Source: Zeugodacus cucurbitae (Eukaryota; Arthropoda; Insecta; Diptera; Tephritidae). Taken from it: a stretch of DNA of 64,000 nucleotides. Shown in pieces: positions 1 to 13,204 of this stretch (positions are counted from its first letter, which is position 1; every line of letters starts with the position of its first letter). Under the pieces are notes generated by a model, which saw only the letters and a program-made list of their open reading frames with translations, did no database searches and was not told where the DNA came from. Made by a program: the position numbers and the translations under genes. Location of the stretch: the NCBI RefSeq assembly GCF_028554725.1, contig NC_071667.1, positions 80,142,001 through 80,206,000 on the forward strand, read 5' to 3'.

Positions 1-3000
1 GGAACTGAAAGATCTCATTTGGCTGGAATTGCAAGCGTGGCAGGCTGACCGCACCATGGAGCAGCAAGACAAATATTTATTTACTGCGCGGCAGGCAGTG
101 CCTGAATTGCTTTCACAAATCATAAACTACAAATTCCAGCCCCGTTTTCAACGTGCCACGAGCGAAATGAGCGTGGACAGCGGCTTTAGCACCGATAGCA
201 ATGCCAGTTGTAAGTTCATAATTTATATTTTATTTGCAAGTTCAAAGGTTAAACTCCTTATTATTTTGTCTTGTTTTGGTTCTGTAGCACCACAGCCTGG
301 CAAACTATGCACTGGCTGCATGTCTTTGTATTGTAAGGATTGCATGGATCAACAGGAAATCGCCATGAAGGAGGTGGAGGACCTCTTGACACGCTTGGAA
401 GCCGCAGAGGCGCTTTATCCCTCGTCACAAGTGATGGGCGCATTTCATCCGATTTACAAAAATGAAAACTTTGTGGGCCGCATCAAAGCGATGTGCTTGT
501 GGTATAATATAACGCGTCAGAATCGTTTAAAACTCTGCATCTTTGGCAAAATATTGGCAAGGTAGTTAGTATTGAAATCATTTATTGTTGTTTGTGTTAA
601 ATCGCATGCTGTTTTTTTATCTCAGATTGCAGGGTGAGAAATTCTCTTGGCCTGTGCAAACCTGCTATGGTGGCAGTGACAGTGGTGCTTCATCTGGTTT
701 GGAGAACGACGATTCCGGTGTGAATTCGGTTGATTCCACCAAGACCAGTTCTAGTCAAGCAACACCACAACGTAAGCTCTCATCAATTTTTTGCGCGCCT
801 AAAGTACAGTTCATGTTGAACGATGTGGCGCAAGTGCCGGGCGAGACTTCCAGCAGCAACGAGTAAGTGTTTGCTAACAAAATAATAGTTTTGCAAATTG
901 TTTCAACGTTTTGCCGGTTACAGATCTACCTCAACCGAAGTTAGTCATATGTCATCGGAGTTGTCTGGACCGCTTTTGCGTAAAAGCTCAATGCACGACA
1001 TTAATATATTCAGTGTGGAACCGTTAAGCAGTTGTAATGATGCTAATTCTTCGGCGCTATATAGGTGTGACTATAAATTATAGTACTAAGCCATATTAAT
1101 ATAACGGTATTTTCTGTTTTTTTTTTGTTTACACTTAGAAAGTTTATAGAAAACGTTTTAAAGTCGCGTGGTCTCGCCAAGGCCTTGTCGTTTTTAAATA
1201 AACTGCACAATGTTGTACTGTATAAGGCGCATATTTCGTTGGAGAAGCCCGGCACGGAAGATTACGACTTCGAGACGGAGCGCATCGACGAGGATGTGCC
1301 ACGTTTGGAACCGGAAATTAGTCGCGAGCAAATTGACGAGTTACGACGCTTCGGTTACTGGAGTGACGAGGCGAAATCCATAAACTTGCCGACATACATT
1401 CCCTCGTTTGTGTTTCTCAGCGGCATACCGTTACAATTTATGCACGAGTTTTTGCGAATGCGTCTGGAAACACGCCCGCCAAAACCGAATCCACTGAGTT
1501 TAGAGCAACTCATGAAGGAATTACGCGAAGGCCTGACATTGGCATTAACGCATCGGGAACGTTATCAGCGCCACATAACGACCGCTTTGGTTGAGAACGA
1601 AGAAGAATTGGAGCGTTACATGGGCATACTGAATCATTTCGACAAAACCGTACGAAAAGTATTCGAGGTAAGCGAAGCTTATTTTTTGTTTGTTGTATGT
1701 TGAGTTTAAATTTGTGAAATTTTAGCTTTATTTAGACTATATCGATCAGCTAGTGTTGCAGTCTGCGCCGGAGGGTAATAAGAAGTCTGCTTTGGAGAAG
1801 GAATGGATGTTTACCAAACTGATTAGTCCCATGATAAATGGCATGCACACAATTGCGGCAAAAAAATTTTGCACCATCATACGCAATTTATTGCGTAGTA
1901 TATCCGAACGTTTAGTCAGTCGTGCGGCCGAACTGGATATACAAATCGATGATACGGCACAGCACGGCGAAAGCGATTTGAAGTGGCAGCTGCTAACGAT
2001 CTGTCGGGAGACGCAATCACTGTTCACTGTGGAACGTGAGTGTTCGGTGAAGGTGCTGTTCTTTGCGAAAATGTTCTGTCGCGATGTCGAGACAACTGAC
2101 TTTCATCGTGAACATTATGAGGATGATGTGATTAATCAACAGCAAGATTTTGTTTGTGCCGAGATTAAGAAATCATTCAAACTGCTACAAAAGGATGTGC
2201 TCGATGTGCGCAACAAGTTGTCGAAGATAATCGAGCGTGTAATGGAGCGTTGTGGGCCGGAACAAATGTCCGAATTGGATGATCCGGACAGGCAGGCGGT
2301 ACTTTCACGTACACGTGAGATTTTACACCAAGGCTATAAATTTGGTTTCGAGTACAATAAAGACGTAATTCGTTTGTTCGAACAGCGTATAATGGCCAAT
2401 AAGGATGAATCTTGCGAGGTCGATTTGGCGCTGGGTATTATCGATTTTGCCAAAATGTGGATGCATTTCGTGATGGAACGTTGCGAACGTGGACGTGGCA
2501 TGCGACCTCGTTGGGCATCACAGGGTTTAGAGTTTCTTATACTCGCCTGTGATCCGCAAATAACCCGTCATCTAGACGAACGACAGTTTGAGGACTTGAA
2601 AAAACAGATGGATCGTTGTATATCACATGTAATCGGTATTACTTCCGAACCAGAGAAGATAGCGCGTAAAAAGGCATCGCCGCGTACGCGTAAAACCTCA
2701 TCACCGGCCACAAGTCGGTCGCGTACACCCACACGAACTCCAATATCCGTAGGCGGCGGCACAAATCCGAACACACCATTGAGTTCGCCGCAGTACAATA
2801 AGTTCTTACATCCGCAGTTTAGTTTGAAAGAGGAAGTTTTGCGCAATGCCGCCGATGGCTCACCAGAATACAGCGTAAACGAGCCGTCCGACGTGCCCGA
2901 CAATAATGGCAGCGCTACGGAAAAACTTGGCGAATTACGCTTAATTGTACCACAATCTTCTCCTTTAACCAAATCGACGCATAACGGTAGTAGCTCTTCG

Positions 3001-4913
3001 TTGGCGCCACGCCAGGTGCGTGTGCGAGACGCTGTGAATCGCTTGGATATGGAAATTGAAGAGAATCTGCGTGAACGCAATCTAATTGGCCACATCAAAG
3101 CCTTGAACACATGCGATAAGGTGCAGATACGTGCACGTAGCGTAAATTTTCACTGGCATCGTGGTATTAAAGTGAGTCGCAATAAGATTTCGGTTTTTCT
3201 AGCATGTTTGTTTATTAAAATATGTAAATCCTCAATTGCAGATTGGTCAAGGTCGTTTTGGTAAAGTTTATACAGCTGTCAACAATAATACCGGTGAACT
3301 AATGGCTATGAAAGAAATTGCAATACAGCCCGGAGAGACTCGTGCACTCAAAAACGTCGCTGAGGAGTTAAAAATCCTCGAGGGTATCAAACACAAGAAT
3401 TTGGTGCGCTACTATGGTATCGAAGTGCATAGGGTAAGTGTTCAAAATATTCAGTTATATTTTACCGTTATCACTTAGTATTTTGGTATATACGAGGGCG
3501 GTCCGATAAGTATTTAGTACGTTCTTACTATCCGATGGTACCTCTATTGTAAGCGTAATAGTCTCTCTGGTGCTGCACATCCCTCGAGATGGTTCAGTTT
3601 TGTTTGAACTGCTTTAGATCATGGGTTCGATTGTGGTTTTTGAAAAAGATGGTGTCTCTTTCCTCGTTTAGAAATTGGTTTAATAAGCGTACAGCGTCAT
3701 CGGCAGATCACCGTGAGAAGGTGGAAGGAAGTTGCTGAAAACTACGTCTGTATCATGCTTCGTATTCTACAGATTTGGTACCAAGACCTGCAAAGAGTCC
3801 TTGCATGACACTAACAACCTCTTTGCATGCCCCCTAAACTCCACTCATATACTCTTTTCCTTTGGTCCGACTATGTCGAAACAGCTCGTTTTCTGGGCCT
3901 CTCGTTAGATGACTTCATACTTTATTTTCGAAAATGTGATGTTCGAATATGGCCCAAGCCGAAAAACCAAATATAATATATATATATATACAGTTCATTG
4001 ACTTGACTAATATAAATTAATAAATTTCCCTTTTTCATTTTCTCTAAATAGGAAGAACTTTTAATTTTTATGGAGCTCTGTTCTGAGGGAACCTTAGAAG
4101 CATTGGTGGAGTTATCAGGCGGTCTGCCAGAAGGTCTAGTTCGTCGCTTTACTGTTCAACTACTTTCGGGGGTGGCCGAGTTACATCGACACGGTATCGT
4201 GCATCGTGATATAAAGACTGCAAATATATTTTTGGTGGACGGTAGTAATAGCCTGAAACTGGGTGATTTTGGCTCAGCAGTTAAAATACAGGCGCATACG
4301 ACTGTGCCTGGCGAACTGCAAGGCTATGTGGGAACACAAGGTAAGCGATTAATTATAGTATGTTTAACTAGCAACTATGTACAAGATATTTTTGTTTATT
4401 TCCCAAAGCTTATATGGCGCCAGAGATATTCACCAAAACGAATAGTGACGGACATGGACGTGCGGCGGACATTTGGTCTGTAGGCTGTGTGGTAGTTGAA
4501 ATGGCATCGGGACAAGTAAGTTATTTTGCGGCAATGTAAGTAGCAATATAATGATAGTAACGGGTTATCTTCTAATCATAGCGTCCTTGGGCACAATTTG
4601 ACTCGAATTTCCAAATTATGTTCAAAGTTGGTATGGGTGAAAAGCCGGAAGCGCCTGAAAGTCTCTCACAAGAAGGACATGATTTTGTGGACAAATGTCT
4701 ACAACACGATCCCAAAGATCGATTGACCGCAATGGAATTGCTCGAACAGAACTTCTGCAAGGTACACAATATTCGCAATAATTTCACTCAAGCAAACAAA
4801 TTTTATTTTGTCTTTTGTCGTTTTTATAGTATGGGCATGGAGATGAATTGAATTGCGACCAAACGCAAGAGGAGGTGCGACGTTCATTTCGGCGTAATGT
4901 TAAATTGAGATGA
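1..4913 (+). CDS. Mekk1: MEKK4-type MAP kinase kinase kinase (Mekk1), 5' end outside window
   Basis: Serine/threonine kinase at the top of stress p38/JNK cascades, cytoplasmic. Eleven exons join in frame: 1-209, 288-561, 626-862, 924-1064, 1139-1667, 1726-3171, 3242-3433, 4052-4340, 4409-4515, 4582-4761, 4830-4913, giving 1228 residues and a TGA stop. Every junction has GT-AG ends and consistent phase. The first ~940 residues are the helical regulatory region of MEKK4 proteins, with a Ser/Thr/Pro-rich stretch (about 2650-2800) before the kinase. Kinase motifs: glycine loop IGQGRFGKVY (3242), VAIK-equivalent MAMKEI, catalytic loop HRDIKTANIF (4200-4230), DFGSA (4264), AYMAPE across the 4340/4409 junction, DIWSVGC (4471). 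The last exon encodes only 27 residues and was found from splice phase. One intron (3434-4051) is about 620 bp, against 55-80 bp for the others, because of a transposon remnant. The symbol rests on the close match to the Drosophila/MEKK4 kinase domain. Confidence 0.93.
3489..3965. mobile_element. Degenerate DNA transposon remnant in the long Mekk1 intron
   Basis: Non-coding insert that explains the length of this intron. Its left edge, ACGAGGGCGGTCCGATAAGT, resembles the termini of some mariner elements. No intact reading frame or matching right terminus was seen, so the borders are approximate and the class is inferred from the terminal motif alone. Confidence 0.35.
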
Positions 4914-5339
4914 GTGCGTGCTGTGGCTGTCATTACAAAATAATATGTACAGCAGGGAATATAGCACAGTAGTAGACATGCCTGTGTTTTAACATTATAT
5001 GTTATGTATAGCATGTAAAGTATGGCATGAGCATATACTAAACAGTATAAAATTATAAAATGAACTTAACAATTATACAACTGCATATATATTGTACTTT
5101 ATATATATATATATACATATATATATTTATGTATTTATTTTAGATTTTAGCTAAGAAAATGATGTCAATATCATAGAAAGCGTTTAGAGTCATAGGCATT
5201 AAATGAAATTATATTAAGTGTGTATATTTCGTTATTTATGTGACAAAGTGCACCATGTGTCTTTTATGCAAATATAGTACTTGTTAATGCTAAGGCTAAA
5301 GCAAAGTGTATTAATTATAGATGCAACGTATTATTTTTA
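4914..5339 (+). other. Probable Mekk1 3' untranslated region and downstream spacer
   Basis: AT-rich DNA after the Mekk1 stop, with an (AT)n run near 5100-5125. The nearest hexamer resembling a cleavage signal is ATTAAA at 5198-5203; no canonical AATAAA was seen here, so the transcript end is unknown. Confidence 0.4.
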
Positions 5340-6392
5340 AGTGAGCGTGGTATCGCCTCCAAATATGTTTTTTGTATATATCGCGCAAACCGCTAAAGCT
5401 ACTATATAAACCAAACTTTCAGCAGTCGTTTCCCTTAAGTATCCTATTACACACCATGAAAATAGTTGAAATCGTATAATAACCACACCCACCTCCCATA
5501 CAAAGATTATGTTGAAAATTACTAAAAGCGCGTTAACTCACTAACGAAAAATGTCATTAACTAAACGACTAAATTTTACAGAAGAAATGGTACAGAACAG
5601 CTGCACTTAGCTTGACAATATGGAGTGGAAATTGATCGTGGCGTCGCCCAGTTTAGTGTCAAAAACTATATCTCTGGAACTACTTGACCAATTTCAATGA
5701 AATTTAGTACATCATATTTTATTCACATCCTTATATTACCGATGGAAAATGAGCGAAATCCGTTCACAACCATGCCTACTTCTTATATAATACAATTTTT
5801 ATTTCCACCTGATTCGTTCACTTTATAATATATAAATCAAGAACCAATGAAGATAGCGGAATAAAACTTTACACAAATACCGTATTTGAGGTGTGGCATT
5901 ACTTATGGAAAAATTGGCGAAATCGGACTATAACTTTTCAAGACCCGTATATCGAACAGGATGTACTCAGTGCCTAAGGATAATTTCTCATCGAATATAT
6001 CGGTAAATTTATCAGATATTTTAACCTAATACAGAGGGAGTCTTTTTCTACTAGTAGTGTGTCTGTGTACCAAAAATTGTTAAAACCGGGACATGACTTC
6101 CCCTAACTCCCATATACCTAATATTAGAGTTTTTAAACATCCCGTGGACTTTATATCGCATATATCGGTTAATTTAGTAAGCGTATAGCGTATGAATATA
6201 GTATACCTAGGTGATGAAAATTAGTGAAATCGGTTTAGAAATTACCTCAGTCCTCATATACTATACATATATGATGATTTTCGTTACTCTAGTGCCGTAT
6301 ATATGGTTTAAATAGTGTGTTAGTAGTAATAAAATTACATCATTAAATTTCAAGAGTATAAAATGTTCGGTTACACCCGACTTGTTTTTTAA
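5340..6392 (+). repeat. Dispersed repeat family B, long copy
   Basis: Repetitive non-coding DNA ending in AAATGTTCGGTTACACCCGA then CTTGTT. Related segments occur at 7930-8695, 26641-27140, 27760-28136 and 29270-29465. Shared phrases include a block around a 'tcggtaaat..ctcagatatt' motif, an 'acttttcaagaccc' motif and a terminal 'gagtataaaatgttcggtt' motif. The 26641 copy shows the family has inverted terminal repeats. No coding capacity seen. Edges approximate. Confidence 0.7.
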
Positions 6393-6660
6393 TGGATTTC
6401 ATGGCTAATGGTTGATGATTCGGATGTTGTTATCTTTTGTAAGTTCTCGAATCACTAGAAATCTTATAGAATGCAAATGCATTTCGAATCTCCGAGTTCT
6501 GTGAGTTCACGAGTTTGTCAAGATCGCCACATCATTTTATAAAACCTAAGCTGATATTATGTATATATTACCAGCACGCAGCCTACGATAAGCCTATAAT
6601 TGAAAAATGTTAGTATGCTAGTGCATTTGCGAATCACAATACATATACAGTAAAGGACTC
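6393..6660. other. Spacer between repeat B and the small secreted gene
   Basis: AT-rich sequence with no open frame or motif that I can support; it leads into the 3' end of the minus-strand gene. Confidence 0.4.
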
Positions 6661-6668
6661 CACAATTC

Positions 6669-6678
6669 TTTATTTATT
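6669..6678 (-). terminator. Polyadenylation signals for the small secreted peptide gene
   Basis: Two overlapping AATAAA hexamers on the minus strand about 135 nt after the stop codon of the 6811-7145 gene, at a normal distance for a short 3' UTR. Confidence 0.6.
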
Positions 6679-6810
6679 CTATGGCATTTCTACAAAAATG
6701 ATTGTACATCATTGTATTTATTTATATTTAAAAAACAGAAACGTTCGGAAGATTGTGGTGACAAAATGTCGTGAAGCTCTCGCTGTCTCTTGTTACATTT
6801 ATGTATGTAT

Positions 6811-7145
6811 TTATGAAGCTTTGGGTGTGTTGCCATACAATGGCCGAACGGTTGAAGTTGGTGCAGCGGACGGAATTGGAGAAACACTGGGTGGACCTGC
6901 TTCAGGCGGAGCTGCTCCTCCGTAAATGTTTGGCGGTGTCGGTTGCTCTGATGGAGCATTGGGAATGGTGACAGCTGCGGAAAAGGCGGACGATGCCAGC
7001 AATAAAAGCGATAGCATCACGCTAACGAACATTTCGTATACTGTCAAATAAATAATGTTGAAAAAGTGATTAATAAAATAATAATAAAACGATTCACGCT
7101 GGTGTGTATAAAATATAATTTATGGTATATAAATTTACCTTTCAT
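6811..7145 (-). CDS. Small secreted proline-rich peptide (78 residues)
   Basis: Two coding exons: 7139-7145 (ATGAAAG only) and 6811-7040, joined at a phase-1 GT-AG intron of 98 bp. The start in the 7-nt exon is chosen because it gives MKVYEMFVSVMLSLLLLASS, a textbook signal peptide with cleavage expected near residues 24-25 (AFSAA). The remaining ~53 residues are rich in Pro, Ser, Ala and Thr (for example EQPTPPNIYGGAAPPEAGPP) and have no cysteine. A TATA box 91 nt upstream of the ATG and two AATAAA signals downstream support a real transcription unit. I do not recognise the family; short secreted Pro-rich peptides include cuticle, seminal and immune-induced peptides, and the sequence does not decide between them. 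The 7-nt first exon matches the gene at 20822, although the mature proteins are unrelated. Confidence 0.72.
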
Positions 7146-7235
7146 TTTCGTTGAGTTCTGTGTTGCACGGATTTTCGGGATACTAATGCGATTAGTATTA
7201 TTCGTGGAATACATGACGAAAAGTGTTTCACCTGC

Positions 7236-7244
7236 CTTTTTATA
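7236..7244 (-). promoter_or_regulatory. TATA box of the small secreted peptide gene
   Basis: TATAAAAAG on the minus strand, 91 nt upstream of the ATG at 7145. This puts transcription start near 7205-7210 and leaves a 60-65 nt leader. Confidence 0.6.
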
Positions 7245-7296
7245 CGTAAATATTGAACATTTTATCTATTGTGATAAATTATTACAAAATAACTGA

Positions 7297-7929
7297 TCGC
7301 CGATAATGTTTTAATTAAACAATAGTCCGTTTTGGTGGGCGCCAATTTCACCAATTTAATTCAATAAATTTAGAATTGATTAAATATATTTATGCATATA
7401 CATACATTGTATTTACGTGGTCATACAGTATGATGAATTATTTTCTACCAATGGAATTATTTGTGTGCCGTTATTTTCTCAATGGATCCCAATTGGTCAA
7501 TAGTTATATGCGAGTGAAAACCTCTCAGACCATAGGCGTTAATTTGTGCTTTAGGCAGGTGTGTCATTACTACGCACTCGCTATGCTATAACTCTCTTTC
7601 TCATTATAAAGCTATTTTGTTATTCAAGTTTTACGCAAGCTGCCGCTAAGACGGAGGCCCGAAAATGCCCAAGCAACTTTAAATTTTCTATATATTTTAA
7701 ATACTCTTGAAAAGAGTTTGATAATTTTGCTTTCGAAATGATGATCTGTTATTCATAAAACTAAACGCGATAAATATATATACTTAAGTTATATATACCA
7801 AAATGATCGGGATGATGATGTGAGTTGAATTCCGGTTCCGTAGGTTCGTGCAAGCGGTAACTTCAGTTAGTTTAGATATCTTAACGAAACCTTTTGTAGT
7901 ACGTATTCCTTGGTGCTCTGGGTTTTTTT
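7297..7929. other. Intergenic DNA without recognised feature
   Basis: AT-rich. A few short open frames show no recognisable domain, and no terminal repeats were found. Confidence 0.4.
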
Positions 7930-8695
7930 TATTGTTGATAGGCAAATGGGAAAACTGCATGTGTACAATATTTGAAATGGGCGTGGGTCCGCCTACCTTT
8001 GGTTGAAAAACCATTACTCAAAAACAACTCGATCAATTTCAACGAAATTCGGTTCGTAACCTTTCCTTGTCATTCCAATGCTATAGTTTTGAATCGAATC
8101 GCAAACACGCCTACTTTCGCTATATACCGTAATTTTGAAGCTAAGCATCGGTGATGATATCGGAACAACACATTGCACAAATACTTTATTTCTAGTGTGA
8201 TATAGCCCATATACTATAACTTTTCAAGGCCCCAAATATCGAACATGAGAACCTCAAAGCTTGCGACTAATTTGGAAAATCTCTCAGATATTCTAAAGAA
8301 ATTCAAAGGAGATGTTTTTTTTCTTCTAATAGTGAGTGTCTCTGCCAAAAATTATCAAAAGATAAGATGAGCCAATATTTTCTCTAGCCCCCCATATACC
8401 TCATACACGGATTTTCAAACTTCCGATGGACTTTATACCGTATATAACGGTTAATATAGAAGATATCTTAGCTAAATTAAGTGAACGTAAAATGGATTAG
8501 GCAAAAATAGTTGAAATCTGTACAGGAATTATCCCAACTTCCATATACTATATATAAATAATGAAGATACGCTATTCTAGCAGACCTTATGCCGAATATG
8601 TGGCTCGAATTGTATGTTATCTTAATTAAATTAAATAAGTAAATTGAGAGAGTATAAAATGGTCGAACTTAGCCCTTCCTTACTTGTGAAATATT
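7930..8695 (+). repeat. Dispersed repeat family B, second copy
   Basis: Shares order and wording with the 5340-6392 copy. It ends in 'gagtataaaatggtcgaac' then 'ttagcccttccttacttgt', the conserved right terminus. Left edge approximate. Non-coding. Confidence 0.65.
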
Positions 8696-9689
8696 ATTTT
8701 TAAATACAACATATAGTTATTAAAGAACTCACTTTCCAGCAATAAAATTAAAAAAAAAATTGTGTTTTGTATGTATATATATTCTTTTTAATCAGTTTAC
8801 ACAAAATACATTAATATATGTAAAGGTCAATTTATATATATATTAGTGGGTAGACAATTAAACAGTTAAATGTTAACACACAACAATAATTTAGAAATAA
8901 ACATAACTTTTAGCATATTTAAACCAGCAACTTTTAACAAACAACTCAATAATAGATCATAGGTAATTACAGTTTCGTTAAGTTTTCCACATTTTTAATG
9001 TCTGCCAAATGCACATGAATATTTGCTAAGTGAAACTGCAACAACGAACACAATAACAAATTATTTTTTATTATTTTCAGCAATAAAGTTGCCATATTAT
9101 TACTATTTTTTTCTAAAATTCAACAATTTTCAAGTTCTTCTGCTACATACATATATTACAACAATCTACCAATATAACTGCTAAATGCATAAACAATTTT
9201 TTATCTTTAGATAATTTCACGCTAAATGTTCTAAAAGATTTCTTTTCATTATATATTTTATACTTCATAATATATATGTATTTAGTATATATACTGCATG
9301 CATAATTGTATGCTGATATGTATTGGTTCATTTCAAGTCTATAACAATTTGCATTTAGTTAGTAGTAGGCATGTCACATATGAGTATACATATTGCTAAA
9401 GCAATGGCTTAACCTAAATTTTATAACAGAATTTGATATTTATATAACATATCAATTTAACAGAAACATAGATGTTATGAAGCTGAGAGTTATTGAATTA
9501 AATATAAATATTTTTTTCGTTCAAGTTCTTTTTAATAAATATTATTTTTTTTTTTTTTTAATTTTTTAATATTTTTTTAATTTTTTATTATTTTTCCTGC
9601 AGGGTATGTTTGCTACAAAAAAAATAAAAACAAGCTGAGACTCTTTGGTGTAGTGCGCTTTTAGGCTGTGCACTTTGCGTTAACAAGCG
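8696..9689. other. Very AT-rich intergenic DNA
   Basis: Long A and T runs (notably 9540-9600). Nothing coding or structured recognised. Confidence 0.4.
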
Positions 9690-10500
9690 TGAGTAGCGGT
9701 AAAATGATAATACTTTAGAATATGAGAAAGGCGCCGTTCGCAGCAACACGGACTGACATATGGAACGACTTGACGCATTTTACTTCGAGATGTAAAAATG
9801 AAAGCGTACAAAATACAGATTGTGCAAGAACTGAAGCCGCCGACCTTCCCTAGCAAGATTGCTTCGCTCGATGGGTTCTCAAAAAGTTCCAAGAAGATCC
9901 GACGTTGTCGAGCCAAATTCTATTTAGCGATTAGACACATTTCTGGCTCAAGGGGTATGTAAACAAGCAAAATTGCCAGATTAAGGATGAAGAGCAACCT
10001 GTAGAGATTCAAGAGCATGAATTGGCAATACAGAAAAAACAACGGAATCATCGGTCCATATTTCTTCAAAAATGATGCCGGTGAGGACGTAACTGTCAAT
10101 GACGACCGTTATCCCGCCATGATAACCGACTATTTGATGCCTGAAATTAAAGCTCGTGAACTCGCCGACCTTTGGTTTCACCAAGACGGCACAGTTTTCC
10201 ACACAACGCATCAATCAATGGGATTATTGAGATAACACTTCAGTGAGCAGATAATTTCACGTTTTGAGCCGCTCGTGTGATATCACATCTTTATAATGTT
10301 TCCTGTGGGGATATGTATTACAGACTATCCGGATAACCTCGCTTCGATTCAGGCCTTGGAGCAAAACATCTCGTGTGTCATTCGCCAGTTACCAGCCGAA
10401 ATGCTCGAACGAGTCATCGAAATTTGGAACCAATGGTTGGACCATCTGAGACGTAGCCGCGGCCAACTTTTGAAAGAGATAAACTTAAAAAAATAAATGT
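9690..10500 (+). mobile_element. Decayed DD41D (rosa-like) Tc1/mariner transposase
   Basis: Fragments on the plus strand match the intact-looking transposase at 41411-42064: a block at 9938-9990 equivalent to HFWLNGYVNKQNC; GIIGPYFFKNDAGEDVTVND (from 10047); LADLWFHQDG (about 10160); and the C-terminal PAEMLERVIEIW...HLRRSRGQLL (10390-10490). It carries frameshifts and stop codons, and the region holding the third catalytic Asp is scrambled. Inactive. The left end and terminal repeats were not found. Confidence 0.75.
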
Positions 10501-11446
10501 CAAAGAATGTTCTTTTGAATGATAACAAACATTCGTCCTCTATATATTGGAATGAATAGGTTCGTCGTTTAGAAAGTCCATAACTCCAGAGGACATTCAG
10601 ATCGGTACTTTTATTTCGTCGACTCTTTCGAACATTATAAGAACCTCATTAGATAAGATTGTTGTGTGCTATTAGCTTGAGTGGACGTCGAGATCCAGGC
10701 TGATCTCAATTATTAGAGGAAAGACTTTTCAGTATTTGAAAAGCTCTATGAACCCCTATAAGCATTCGGTTAGATTTTGCCGCTAACTGCCAATACTAAA
10801 ATAATACTGTAATTTCCGCAACATTGTGCTGAAAAGCATTAAACATTTTGTGCCAAACACTAAGTTTACATATATCTGCTTTTACATATATCTGTGTAAA
10901 TATATATATGTATGTATACATATAATTTTTTTTACTTGTACATTTAATTGACGCTAGGTTTGTAGTATATTTTTGCTACCCATGTTGACAATTAACACAA
11001 ACATTTCCATTAATGAAACTACTTTTTATAATAATTCGTTACCTGTAGAGCAATATATCGGTATACATATATATAAATAAGTAAATAAATCCATTTCTTT
11101 TCTAATAAAAATTTGGATTACAGCAATGCATGCTCTTTGCTGGGTTAGTTCAAATGGTGTTCAAATGGTGTTCAAATGGACATTTTATGCGCTTTTAATT
11201 AAGATTGGAGTTAAGCAACACAACTATATATAGTATACTAATATGTATATGCAATTATTTATATATTTATAAATTTAGTATATTTTTTTTAGTAGAGCCG
11301 TAGTTTGTAACACTCTGAGTATTGTTTGGTCATTTAGTCATTTAGTTTCTTATTAAATCAGTTATGTAACATGCCATTGAGTTGGTGAAAACCATTTCTT
11401 ACTCAGCTATATACTGAATATAATGTACTATATATATAGTTATTTA
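10501..11446. other. AT-rich intergenic DNA
   Basis: Includes a short direct repeat (gttcaaatgg twice, 11150-11180) and AT microsatellite-like tracts. No gene recognised. Confidence 0.4.
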
Positions 11447-12680
11447 AAGGGGGAAGTCCATGTAAAATTTTCAAAAAATCGATTTTTTTTGCATAAATTG
11501 CTGAGCGTGTGCTGACCAGCGGAACAAAGATATCGAATATTGACGAAGTGGTAGCTGGTATTGGTCGTTCACTAAGTAATTTTGTTTGATGTCAACAACT
11601 GTGTTTCTTGAATTTTTTCGCAGCCAACTTCATACTTAACCACTTTACTGTTATATATTTGAACAGCTGTTATATATAAGTTTTTGTTGTAAAAATAATT
11701 GTTAAATTTTTTGGAATAGTTTTTGTTTGGTGTAGTTCAAGCAAGCCGAAAATTATGCGATGTGTGCGGAGAAGACCGAACGCCAATGCCAGAAATAGTT
11801 TGTAAATTTCGTTCCGGCAATTTCGATCGTCCTGGAAGGTCTCTTGAAACCCACGTGGATAAAATAAAGTCATTGGTTGTTTCAAATCTTCGAATAACAG
11901 ATCGAGAGATTGCTGAAAGATTAAATTTTTCCAAAACGACCGTTCAAAAACACATGAAACGTCTAGAATTAATTCCGGAGCTTGACATTTGGGTTCCACA
12001 TGTTCTTACAGAACGAAATTTGATTCGTCGCATTAACGACTGTGAAATTTTATTTGTGAAATTACTGACGATAAAAGGTAGACGTACGTATCCGAAAGCA
12101 TTCGATGAGCCTCAGCCGCACTTTTCTTGGAATTAAAAAAGAAAGGCAAAATTTCCCGCAAATGTCGAGAATTCGGCTCAAAAAATTACATCTTCAGTTG
12201 AGAATATGTTTGGGATGCAAACAGATCTCTACAAAATTTTGTTGGGTTAATGTTGACACAAATTTCCAAGATCGATATAAATCGATTTAATCGACCAGTG
12301 CTTGACCCTCATTTCAATTCGAAGTTCGATATTGTCTGTTTGGTGGAATTTCAAAGGGATCGTTTATTTTGAGCTTTTATCCGGCAATACCGCGAATCAA
12401 TCTGAAGTTTATTGCGATCAGCTGGACAAATTGAGTGATACACTCAAACAAAAGGGACCAGAATTGAACAATAGAAGAGATGTAGTGTTGCACTAGAATA
12501 ATGCGAGATCTCACATAAGTTTGTGGACAAAATTGTGTATGAAATGAAAAAATACTTTTGTACTCTCGAAAAAAGCAATAGAATTGAGTTAAAGTTTATA
12601 AACACTAAAATTATTTCATCACCTTTAAAAATATTTAAAAAAATCACCGATTTTTAGATTTTCACAGGGACTTCCCCACT
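11447..12680 (+). mobile_element. Degenerate mariner (DD34D-type) element with both ends
   Basis: 1234 bp flanked by TA at 11445-11446 and 12681-12682. The two ends form imperfect inverted repeats of about 45 bp: AAGGGGGAAGTCCATGTAAA on the left, AGTGGGGAAGTCCCTGTGAA read from the right. Plus-strand frames carry the mariner N-terminal HTH (ITDREIAERLNFSKTTVQKH, from about 11890), a WVPH-equivalent (IWVPHVLTERNL) and downstream GIVYFELLSGNTANQ..LDKLSDTLKQKGPELNNRRDVVLH. Frameshifts and stops break it into at least three pieces, so it is a fossil. Catalytic aspartates cannot be assigned with confidence. Confidence 0.85.
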
Positions 12681-12682
12681 TA

Positions 12683-13204
12683 ATAGCTTTCTCTTGTTTC
12701 TTTTTTTTTTTTTGTGGTGTCTCATTTAATTTGCAAATGTTTCCAAGAGCAATAATTTGCTACTATAATTTTTTCTTCAACGATAATAGTTTTTATTTGT
12801 GCATACAGATACACATACAATTGTGATTGGCTTATGCCCACTTTCCCCTACTATAGATATATATATGTATATATATTATATATTTTTTCAACTAACAATA
12901 AGATTTTCAACAATTTCATAAATTTTTCTATTACATACATACATACATATAGCTGTATATTATATATATATGTGTATATATATATATAGTATGTATAACA
13001 CTTTTCTATTTGAGTATAATACGAGTACATTTAACTAATTTCAACGCAGTTAATTACAATGTTAAGGTACGCTTGCTGATATGTATAAGTATATTTGTTA
13101 CTTTCTTGCTTGTTATTTAACGTTTCTTTTTTTGTATATTAGCTATACACCAACACGTCACGCGTCAATTGTTGTTGCTAAGACTATTCGTCTCGTATTG
13201 TGGC
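12683..13204 (-). other. ChAT 3' untranslated region and downstream DNA
   Basis: Follows the ChAT stop on the minus strand. AT-rich, with TA microsatellite tracts (about 12855-13010). A minus-strand AATAAA at 12792-12797 lies about 410 nt after the stop and is the best candidate cleavage signal. Confidence 0.45.
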
